64,000 bases of DNA from Arthrobacter jinronghuae (GTDB lineage Bacteria; Actinomycetota; Actinomycetes; Actinomycetales; Micrococcaceae). Where the stretch lies: positions 2,542,001 to 2,606,000 of the forward strand of contig NZ_CP104263.1 of the NCBI RefSeq assembly GCF_025244825.1. Direction: 5' to 3'. The notes beneath the pieces were generated by a model that was given only the letters and a program-made list of their open reading frames with translations, did not search any database and was not told where the DNA came from. Shown in pieces: positions 55,268-64,000 of this stretch; the first letter of the stretch is position 1, and every line of letters begins with the position of its first letter. The position numbers and the translations under genes were made by a program.

Positions 55268-56125
55268 TTAGGTAGTGCTGGCTACGACGTTTTCCTTGCC
55301 CATACGGCGACGCAGCCCCAGGTAAACCAGCCGGCGGGCGTAGGCGTTGGCAAGTGCGAGGGCATTGCCCCGGCGAACGTCGGCTGGTGAGACAGCCTCG
55401 GGATGCGCGGCCAGGATCGCCCGGTGCAGGCCGGCAGCCTGTTCAGCCTGTGCCTTGGCCAGCCGGACGCTCCACTGGCTCGCGCTGATCCTGAAGCTGG
55501 CGAGTGTCTGGGGAACGGCCACACAGTCACCGGAGCGCAGCACGCGCACGTACGCGGTCTCATCGATCATGTAAGGGAAGGTGTCGTCCCACCAGCCGTC
55601 GGCCAGGACATCGCGCCGAAGCAGGACTGCGGCGGGTTCACCGAAGATATTGGTGCCGCTGCGTACGGTCGCGCGAACGGCGTCCCGTCCGCTGACCAGG
55701 CCCTCGAGGCCGGCCAGTCCACGTGAGGCGATGACCGGTGCTCCGTGCGCGTCAACCACCGCACGCTTGCTCGCCACCATCACTGCGCTGGGATGTTCCT
55801 GCGCAGCCGCCATCTGGATTTCGAGGGCTTCGGGTGCAATGAGGTCATCGCCGCAGACCAGCTTGATCCACTCGCCCTCGGCATGCTGGCTCACACGGTT
55901 CCAGTTCGCTTTGGCGCCCCCGCCGTGCGGCGTGGGGCTGAGCACCCGGATCCGGGGGTCACCGGCGAAGGACTGGATGATTTCCGACGTACCGTCAATT
56001 GAGCTGTGGTCAGCGATGACGACTTCGAAGTCCGGGTAAGTCTGTGCCGTCACGGACTCCAGTGTCGCGGCCAGATAGGCGGCGTTGTTGTAGGCCGGAA
56101 TGACGATGGAAACGCGGGGACTCAT
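55268..56125 (-). CDS. Family 2 glycosyltransferase
   Basis: A 285-residue soluble GT2 enzyme: VSIVIPAYNNAAYLAATLES, DFEVVIADHSSIDGTSEI and WIKLVCGDDLIAPEALE with the metal-binding acidic pair. No membrane helix. ATG at 56125 overlaps the gtrA stop by 4 nt (ATGA). It probably adds a sugar in the cell-wall polymer pathway; donor unknown. Confidence 0.9.
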   Translation of the reverse strand: MSPRVSIVIPAYNNAAYLAATLESVTAQTYPDFEVVIADHSSIDGTSEIIQSFAGDPRIRVLSPTPHGGGAKANWNRVSQHAEGEWIKLVCGDDLIAPEALEIQMAAAQEHPSAVMVASKRAVVDAHGAPVIASRGLAGLEGLVSGRDAVRATVRSGTNIFGEPAAVLLRRDVLADGWWDDTFPYMIDETAYVRVLRSGDCVAVPQTLASFRISASQWSVRLAKAQAEQAAGLHRAILAAHPEAVSPADVRRGNALALANAYARRLVYLGLRRRMGKENVVASTT

Positions 56126-56640
56126 GCTTCGTCCTCTTTCTTGGAACCGGCACTTGGCACGGGTCCGGGTTCCGGGGATGGTTTGCGCCTAAACGAAAAG
56201 TACTTATGGCCGAAGTAGTTGATGAAGACCGTGGCGCAGGTGATGACAATCTGGGCCGGGATGCGGGGCGCGCCCAGCATGTCCGAGGCGACGAAAAGCA
56301 GCACCATGTTCACCAGCAAAGCGGTGAGGTTTACCGTCGCAAACCGCCCCAGGTCCGCCAGGACGTGGCCTGACACCCGGAACACCAGCTTCCGGTAGAC
56401 AAAGAAGACCGCCACGAGGGATATCAGCCAGGCGGTTCCCAGCACAACAAAGGACGGAACATGCCTCCCGAAGAGCAGGTCCAGCCCGATGAAGAGAAGG
56501 GTGCTGAAGACGGTATTCGCGCCGCCGACCAGCAGGAAGGCGACCTTTTCCGTCTTCAGGAGCCGCATCAACGGGCCCGGCGGGCCGGAAAACACCCCGT
56601 GTGGGCCCTCGGGAAACGGTGTCTCGTCCTCGGCTTTCAC
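56122..56640 (-). CDS. GtrA family membrane protein
   Basis: A 172-residue GtrA protein, the second in this window. GTG at 56640 overlaps the preceding stop (GTGA). Four helices: VAFLLVGGANTVFSTLLFIG, VVLGTAWLISLVAVFFVY, then two more ending VFINYFGHKYFSFRRK. Likely assists translocation of the lipid-linked sugar made by the nearby GT2 enzymes. Confidence 0.9.
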   Translation of the reverse strand: MKAEDETPFPEGPHGVFSGPPGPLMRLLKTEKVAFLLVGGANTVFSTLLFIGLDLLFGRHVPSFVVLGTAWLISLVAVFFVYRKLVFRVSGHVLADLGRFATVNLTALLVNMVLLFVASDMLGAPRIPAQIVITCATVFINYFGHKYFSFRRKPSPEPGPVPSAGSKKEDEA

Positions 56641-58937
56641 AACACCACCGGCCCGTCCGCGTTTGGTTCCACGGCCCGGTTCCTTCGGCGCAGGGACTGC
56701 ATCAGGTGCAGCACCGACCAAAGCACTCCCAGCCCGATGGCGGACCAGATAAGTACCACCAGGACGGGCCATGCCGGCGGTTCGAAAGTAATGCGGATAT
56801 CCTGTCCTTCGCTTCCGGCAGGAACATCCACAGTCAGCAGGTAACCCCGCAGCGGATCCGCGATGCTGGCACCCTCCGCGTCGTAGCCGGGCCAGGCCAA
56901 TCGGCTGGTGACTACTTCAGCGCCGCCGTCGGGCACTTCGTCCACGTGCAGAACCAGCTCCTGGCTGGTGTCCGAAACAGTTGATACCCGTGTTCCCGGA
57001 GTGGCCCAGACAGCCTCGCCGTTGTTCTCCAGGGGCTCGGCACGGACCCAGGTCACGAAGTCGCCGGTGCGCTCCACCTCGTTCCAACCTTCGGGAACCA
57101 TGCGCGCCTTCAACGCTTCCCCGGAGGTGTCCGCCGGGTCACGCAGGATTTGGACAGTGTCGATGGAGAGCAGGTCCACCAGCAGTTCACCGGTTTCCTC
57201 ATCCACTGTGAAGAGGCTGTCCGCGGCGTTCTGGCAGGTCCAGCCGTGGCTGGTCATGCAAAGGTCTTCGGAGTACTTGGCGAACATGATGGGGCTGTAC
57301 AGATTGTGTGTGGGGATATCGCTCAGGTACCAGGCATTCGATGCGAGGGTATCGGCCCAAATGGCGGGACCAAGCCGGTCCGGCTCGCCCACCACGAATG
57401 TCATGCCTTCGGCCTCGGCAAGGGGTTCGTCGTAGGCTTCGGGCGACTCCGGGAAATGGAAATCAGGCAGCGGAGTTGAGGGGAAGTAATGCTTCTGGCC
57501 TACAGCCGCCACCAGGGATACAAGAATGATTCCTGCGGCGGCAGCACGTACTCCCCACGTCCGTACCAGCGGATGCGGAGCGTAGAGCACGACGACGGCG
57601 CAGATCAGTCCTACCGCTGCAACCGCCCCGAGGACGAAGTGGATCCTGCTGATATTCGGGTTCTGGCTCCAGGCGAGGTACATCCCTGCTGCATATAGGA
57701 CCGACACGGCCGCGATACGGCCGCCGGTCAGCTGGCGGACGCGGAAGCGCGAAAGCAGGACCGCCAGCAGGACCAGGGCGGTGAGGGAAACGTACGGGAC
57801 GAGCCGGATGGGGAAACGCAGCGGTCCGAGGTCGCTCGGAGCCAGCGTGAGCATCAGTGAGATGACACCTACCGTGACCAGTCCTGCCAAGGCCGGCCAG
57901 GACCCGCGGATCCGGCGACCACTGACCAGGCCCACCAACGGAAGGAACCAGGCTATGTACAGGACGGGCACCGGGGCGAACGCTCCCCACCAGCCGCTGA
58001 CCTGCGGCAGGGCGCTGCCGACAGCGGCACTTGCCAGGCCCGTAAGGTCCGTTCCCAGGAATCCGCTGTTGCCGATGTCCGAAGCCCGGGCAGTCACGCC
58101 CGCGGTGAGGACGCCGGGTAGGTAGACCGTCAGGGCCACCATGCCAAGGATCACGCCTGAAACGACGAGCGGGACGGCACGGGCCGGGGTGCGCCGGACA
58201 AACACTTCGATCAGCAGCGCCAGGAAGACAATCACCAGCATGATGGTGCCGTGGACGTAGCCCACGGTGATCAGCAGGTAGGAGAAGATCAGTGCGGGTG
58301 CGGGGTTGCGGCTTTCCGTTATGAGGCGCCGCAGTCCCCACCAGGCCCAGGGAAGAAGTGCGAAGACCATCAGGCCCGTAACCCAGGAGGATCCGTCAAA
58401 GTATGTGGTGAATCCCGTGAGGGTCACGGCGACGCCGGCGACGGCGGCCCAAGGCGCCGTGGACCGGTAGCTGCGCGCCAGGAGGAATGTGCCCAGCGCC
58501 AGGACCAGCATCAGCGCGATCTTCAGGATGGTTGAGAAGAGAACGGCGTCCGTAATCACAGTGGACATCAACCCGATGAGCATGATCAGCGGGTTCCAGA
58601 GCCCCCACTGCCCTTCGGCAGCGTAGTTGCCGGCAGCCCAGGCCTCATCGCTGAACAGCCACCATTCACCGCGGCGGAGGCTTTCCCCGATCTCCACCCA
58701 GATTCCGTAGGCACCGGCCTGCGTGTCATCGTAGAAGTAGAAGCGTGGATTCGGGATCAGCGGGATCAGGGAGCCGATAAACGTGGCTGCGACAGTGACC
58801 AGGCCCCACAGGAGCGTTTCTTTGCGCCCTTCCTGCGACGGCCCGTCCGGCGTCTGCGTGTCACTGGGTTCGAGGAGCGTACCGCTCTCTCGCCGTTGGC
58901 TCACTGTCGTCATAAAATTGCGGTCCGTTCTACGCAT
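56637..58937 (-). CDS. Large multi-pass membrane protein, GT-C-like
   Basis: A 766-residue protein: an N-terminal cytoplasmic stretch (about 1-40), more than ten membrane segments and an extracytoplasmic domain (about 510-725) before a last helix. The first outside loop, RFYFYDDTQAGAYGIWVEIG, holds an acidic pair like that of YfhO/GT-C glycosyltransferases. ATG at 58937 has GAGG 5 nt upstream; ATG at 58913 is an alternative. Co-translated with gtrA. The exact family is not certain. Confidence 0.82.
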   Translation of the reverse strand: MRRTDRNFMTTVSQRRESGTLLEPSDTQTPDGPSQEGRKETLLWGLVTVAATFIGSLIPLIPNPRFYFYDDTQAGAYGIWVEIGESLRRGEWWLFSDEAWAAGNYAAEGQWGLWNPLIMLIGLMSTVITDAVLFSTILKIALMLVLALGTFLLARSYRSTAPWAAVAGVAVTLTGFTTYFDGSSWVTGLMVFALLPWAWWGLRRLITESRNPAPALIFSYLLITVGYVHGTIMLVIVFLALLIEVFVRRTPARAVPLVVSGVILGMVALTVYLPGVLTAGVTARASDIGNSGFLGTDLTGLASAAVGSALPQVSGWWGAFAPVPVLYIAWFLPLVGLVSGRRIRGSWPALAGLVTVGVISLMLTLAPSDLGPLRFPIRLVPYVSLTALVLLAVLLSRFRVRQLTGGRIAAVSVLYAAGMYLAWSQNPNISRIHFVLGAVAAVGLICAVVVLYAPHPLVRTWGVRAAAAGIILVSLVAAVGQKHYFPSTPLPDFHFPESPEAYDEPLAEAEGMTFVVGEPDRLGPAIWADTLASNAWYLSDIPTHNLYSPIMFAKYSEDLCMTSHGWTCQNAADSLFTVDEETGELLVDLLSIDTVQILRDPADTSGEALKARMVPEGWNEVERTGDFVTWVRAEPLENNGEAVWATPGTRVSTVSDTSQELVLHVDEVPDGGAEVVTSRLAWPGYDAEGASIADPLRGYLLTVDVPAGSEGQDIRITFEPPAWPVLVVLIWSAIGLGVLWSVLHLMQSLRRRNRAVEPNADGPVVL

Positions 58938-59080
58938 ACGTGCCTCATCAGAGGTAGCCCTCAGGAAGGCCTTGGCAATTGTAGCCCATGCGGCTGCGGA
59001 GCCCGGGTTGGGTGAAGCAGGCTATCGCAGTGAACGTTGGTATGCTCGCTAGGTGTTTATAGCCTACTAGGAGTCCTGTC

Positions 59081-60121
59081 TTGAGCCATAAAGTGCTGTC
59101 TGTAGTTGTACCTATGTACGACGAGGAGGCCGTCCTGCATCAGCTGGTTGCACGGTTGCGTCCCGTGTTGGACGGACTGGACGTCCCCTACGAAGTGGTA
59201 GCTGTTGATGACGGCAGCAAGGACGCCACGGCACAACTGGTGCAGCAGATCCGGGCTGAATGGCCGGAGCTCCGGCTGGTCCGCCTGATGCGCAACAGCG
59301 GCCACCAGGCAGCTATCACTGCGGGAATGGCCGGCGCCGTGGGTGACTATGTAGTCACCATCGATGCCGATCTGCAGGATCCTCCCGAGGCCATCGAGGA
59401 AATGCTCAAGAAGGCCCGGACCGAGAATGTGGACGTGGTCTACGGCGTCCGTAGCGACCGTTCCACCGATTCTGTTTTCAAACGGCAGACCGCCGCAATG
59501 TACTACTGGCTGATGCGGCGGGTCGCGGGTCCGCACGTACCGTCCAATGCGGGTGACTTCAGGCTCGTGAGCCGCAGGGTCCTGGACGCTATCAACAAAC
59601 TGCCCGAAGAGGGCCGGGTTTACCGGCTGATCATCCCCTGGTTCGGTTTCCCGAGCACCAACGTCTACTACGAGCGGGACAAGCGCGCGGCTGGAACGTC
59701 CAAGTATCCTCTGGGCAAGATGATCCTGCTGACCACGGAGAGCATCGTAACCTTCTCCGGCGGTCCCCTCCGCTTTGCCACTTGGCTCGGCGTCCTCAGC
59801 GCCATGCTGTGTGTCTTGGTGGGCATTTTTGTCGTAGTCGGCGTGTTCACGGGACAGACAGTACCGGGCTGGGCGTCCACCGTCCTGGTGGTAGGCGGCA
59901 TCGGGGCCATCCAACTGTTCTGCCTGGGCATTCTCGGTGAATATATCGGCCGGATCTTCGCGGGCACGCTCCGCCGCCCGCTTTACCTGGTGGGCTATGA
60001 CAGCATGCTGGACACCGATACCGTTCCCGGTGCTTCCACTCCTGACACGGGCGGTACATCAGGCACGGCCGGCGGCACCGGTGTCATCGGCAGTGATGCG
60101 TCCGGAAAGACGGCACAGTAA
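59081..60121 (+). CDS. GtrB-type polyprenyl-phosphate glycosyltransferase
   Basis: A 346-residue GT2 enzyme with two C-terminal helices. TTG start at 59081, with AGGAG 7 nt upstream. Motifs: LSVVVPMYDEEAVLHQLV, VVAVDDGSKDATA, TIDADLQDPPEAI and AGTSKYPLGKM, characteristic of GtrB/DPMS-like enzymes that make undecaprenyl-phosphate sugars. The helices lie near 235-260 and 270-295. An extra Gly/Thr/Ser-rich tail (about 315-346) follows. It may supply the donor for the GT-C-like proteins encoded upstream on the other strand. Confidence 0.92.
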   Translation: MSHKVLSVVVPMYDEEAVLHQLVARLRPVLDGLDVPYEVVAVDDGSKDATAQLVQQIRAEWPELRLVRLMRNSGHQAAITAGMAGAVGDYVVTIDADLQDPPEAIEEMLKKARTENVDVVYGVRSDRSTDSVFKRQTAAMYYWLMRRVAGPHVPSNAGDFRLVSRRVLDAINKLPEEGRVYRLIIPWFGFPSTNVYYERDKRAAGTSKYPLGKMILLTTESIVTFSGGPLRFATWLGVLSAMLCVLVGIFVVVGVFTGQTVPGWASTVLVVGGIGAIQLFCLGILGEYIGRIFAGTLRRPLYLVGYDSMLDTDTVPGASTPDTGGTSGTAGGTGVIGSDASGKTAQ

Positions 60122-60134
60122 CCGCCGACACGGC

Positions 60135-60173
60135 AAAAAGGGGATCCGCCGTTTTGCGGCGGATCCCCTTTTT
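60135..60173. terminator. Bidirectional terminator
   Basis: A perfect 17-bp stem (60135-60151 with 60157-60173) beginning with five A and ending with five T, loop TTTTG. Lies between the GtrB-type gene and the converging ABC exporter ATPase gene. Confidence 0.95.
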
Positions 60174-60196
60174 ACTGCCTGTTTCCGGTCGACAGG

Positions 60197-60922
60197 TTAC
60201 TCACGCAGACGGGCAACGGCGTCGTCCACGGGGCCATCCATAACGACCTGCCCGTGTTCAAGCACGACGCCGCGTTTGCAGATTCTTGAGACCAGGTCCA
60301 GGTCGTGGCTGACAACAACCAGTGTCTTACCCTCCCCGGCCAGTTCCTTAATCTTGTCGATGCACTTTTTCTGAAACGGTTCATCGCCGACGGCGAGGAT
60401 CTCGTCCACGAGGAAAATGTCAGGGTCGGTATGGACCGCCACGGAAAACGCCAACCGGAGATACATGCCGGAGGAATAGAACTTCACCTCGGTGTCGATG
60501 AACTGGCCGATTTCCGAGAATGCGACGATGGAGTCGAACTTTTCGTCGATCTCCGCCTCCGTCATGCCCAGAATCGCACCATTCAGGTAGACATTGTCCC
60601 GTCCGCTGAGGTCATGGTGGAATCCTGCCCCAACCTCGATCAGGCCGGCCACCCGGCCCCGGGTGCCCACAGTGCCCGTATCGGGACGCATAACCCCCGA
60701 GATGTGCTTGAGCAGCGTGGACTTGCCGGACCCGTTCAGGCCCAGCAGGGCAACTGTCTCGCCCTGTTCGACCTCGAGCGAGACACCCTTGAGCGCGTGG
60801 AATTTCTCGGAGAGGTCGCCCTTGCGGCCCTTGACCAGCCAGACAAACGCTTCCTTCATGGAGCGGGTGTGCCGCAGGACGAACTGCTTGTTTACATTGC
60901 GTACTTCAATGGCATTTGCCAC
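60197..60922 (-). CDS. Polysaccharide ABC exporter ATPase (Wzt/TagH/RfbE type)
   Basis: A 241-residue ABC ATPase: Walker A GLNGSGKSTLLKHI, signature FYSSGMYLRLAFSVAVH, Walker B DIFLVDEILAVGD, H-loop VVVSHDL. The YSSGM signature is typical of polysaccharide and teichoic-acid exporters. It is short, without the C-terminal carbohydrate-binding domain found in some Wzt proteins. It follows the permease gene by 3 nt. Confidence 0.94.
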   Translation of the reverse strand: MANAIEVRNVNKQFVLRHTRSMKEAFVWLVKGRKGDLSEKFHALKGVSLEVEQGETVALLGLNGSGKSTLLKHISGVMRPDTGTVGTRGRVAGLIEVGAGFHHDLSGRDNVYLNGAILGMTEAEIDEKFDSIVAFSEIGQFIDTEVKFYSSGMYLRLAFSVAVHTDPDIFLVDEILAVGDEPFQKKCIDKIKELAGEGKTLVVVSHDLDLVSRICKRGVVLEHGQVVMDGPVDDAVARLRE

Positions 60923-60925
60923 GGT

Positions 60926-61798
60926 TCACAGCTCCTGTGCGAAACGGCCTTCAAGGCGACGGAAGACGAGTTGGCCGACCAGCAGGACCGCTGCCGAAAT
61001 AACCAGGGCGATGGGTATCCACAGGGACAACAGGTGAGGCGGGATCGCCTCGGCACCGTCCGTTGTGGGAAGCCAGAAGGCGAAGTGGAACGCTTCCACG
61101 CCAACGGTGATCGGGTTCAGCTGGTAGAGGTTGAAAAACGTCTCCCCCAGCTTTTCCCGCACCATGATCCACGAATACAACACCGGCGACGCCCAGGTTG
61201 CGATCATCAGCAGCATGTCTACCAGGTTCTCCGCATCACGGAAGTAGACGTTCACCGCACCGAACAACAGCCCCAGCCCCGTGGCCAGCAAAGCCACGAT
61301 GACGAACCCGGCCACTGCGGACGCCAGCTGCAGCAGCGACGGATTCCATCCGTTGAACAGGCACGCCACGATCAGGATCAGCATCTGGGGTAAAAAGTGC
61401 ACACCCGAGACCCATACGGAGGCCACCGGAAATAGCTGCCGCGGCAGGTATATCTTTTTGATCAGCCCGCCGTTGCCCACAATGGAGCGCGACGCATTGC
61501 CCAGGGCTTCCGTGAAGAAGTTGATGAGGACTATGCCGGAGAAGAGATAGATGGCGTAGTTCGGCAGGCCGCCCGTGTTGCTTGGGCTTTGCTCAAGATT
61601 GAGGAAGATGCCGAGCGCGATGTAGAAGACGACGAACTGCACGCCGGGCTTCACATAGGACCAGAGCAGTCCCAGGATGGAGCCGCGGTAACGGACCTTC
61701 AGTTCCTTGGAGACGAGCAGCTTGAGCAGGAAGCGGGACCGGAGGATATCCGCCAATCCCGCTCCCCGCCCGGGAGTTTCGAGTGCGCCGGTGGACAA
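60926..61798 (-). CDS. Polysaccharide ABC exporter permease (Wzm/TagG type)
   Basis: A 290-residue ABC-2 type permease with six hydrophobic segments. TTG start at 61798, three bases after the previous stop. Typical parts: LLVSKELKVRYRGSILGLLW (interfacial helix), LINFFTEALGNASRSIVGNG and YLPRQLFPVASV. It forms the export channel for the galactofuranose-containing polymer with the ATPase encoded next. Confidence 0.94.
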   Translation of the reverse strand: MSTGALETPGRGAGLADILRSRFLLKLLVSKELKVRYRGSILGLLWSYVKPGVQFVVFYIALGIFLNLEQSPSNTGGLPNYAIYLFSGIVLINFFTEALGNASRSIVGNGGLIKKIYLPRQLFPVASVWVSGVHFLPQMLILIVACLFNGWNPSLLQLASAVAGFVIVALLATGLGLLFGAVNVYFRDAENLVDMLLMIATWASPVLYSWIMVREKLGETFFNLYQLNPITVGVEAFHFAFWLPTTDGAEAIPPHLLSLWIPIALVISAAVLLVGQLVFRRLEGRFAQEL

Positions 61799-61800
61799 GC

Positions 61801-64000
<2,200 letters not shown>

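Overview
This 64 kb window is chromosomal DNA from a high-GC actinobacterium, most likely Micrococcaceae (Arthrobacter or a close relative). The evidence is the fused E2/E1 2-oxoglutarate dehydrogenase Kgd, a mycothiol-type SigR/RsrA pair, the 24-residue ribosomal protein bL37, galactofuranose genes, an fused RmlC-RmlD protein and an actinobacterial Tad locus. The taxon is inferred from gene content only. Genes are dense, often joined by 4-nt ATGA or GTGA overlaps, and several use GTG or TTG starts.

Layout. 1-4.3 kb: 3' part of kgd, then a GDSL-like protein that lacks the usual catalytic residues. 4.5-10.8 kb: oligopeptide ABC importer (lipoprotein, two permeases, double ATPase). 11-17.3 kb: valine/acyl-CoA catabolism (mmsA, HIBCH, mmsB, enoyl-CoA hydratase, a MarR regulator and an acyl-CoA dehydrogenase). 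17.4-22.7 kb: bL37, the redox-stress pair rsrA/sigR with an autoregulatory-type promoter, DoxX, aroA, rsgA and hisN. 22.7-28.2 kb: methyltransferase, glutamate-cysteine ligase, GH13 glucosidase, DUF1269 protein, small hypothetical, uracil-DNA glycosylase-like protein. 28.4-36.4 kb: tmRNA, smpB, an M23 peptidase, ftsX, ftsE and prfB, with an acyltransferase-SGNH gene lying between ftsE and prfB.

36.5-43.1 kb is a Tad/Flp pilus locus (tadA, tadB, tadC, pilin candidate, three TadE/G-like genes). Next to it is a mosaic: a lower-GC glycosyltransferase whose first 19 codons resemble the start of the Tad ATPase gene, followed by a 51-residue LAATG membrane protein and by duplicated fragments of the far end of the same locus. 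It looks like a tandem copy of the Tad region whose interior was replaced by a glycosyltransferase cassette. One TadE gene also looks frameshifted. 43.5-46.3 kb: secreted GH25 muramidase with FG-GAP repeats.

46.4-64 kb is a cell-envelope polysaccharide region: two GtrA proteins, several GT2 enzymes, DUF2142 and DUF2304 proteins, rmlA, rmlB and rmlCD for dTDP-L-rhamnose, two large membrane proteins, a Wzm/Wzt-type exporter, a GlfT2-like galactofuranosyltransferase and the end of UDP-galactopyranose mutase. Together these would make, decorate and export a rhamnose- and galactofuranose-containing wall polymer. Convergent gene pairs here are separated by long, almost perfect palindromic terminators.
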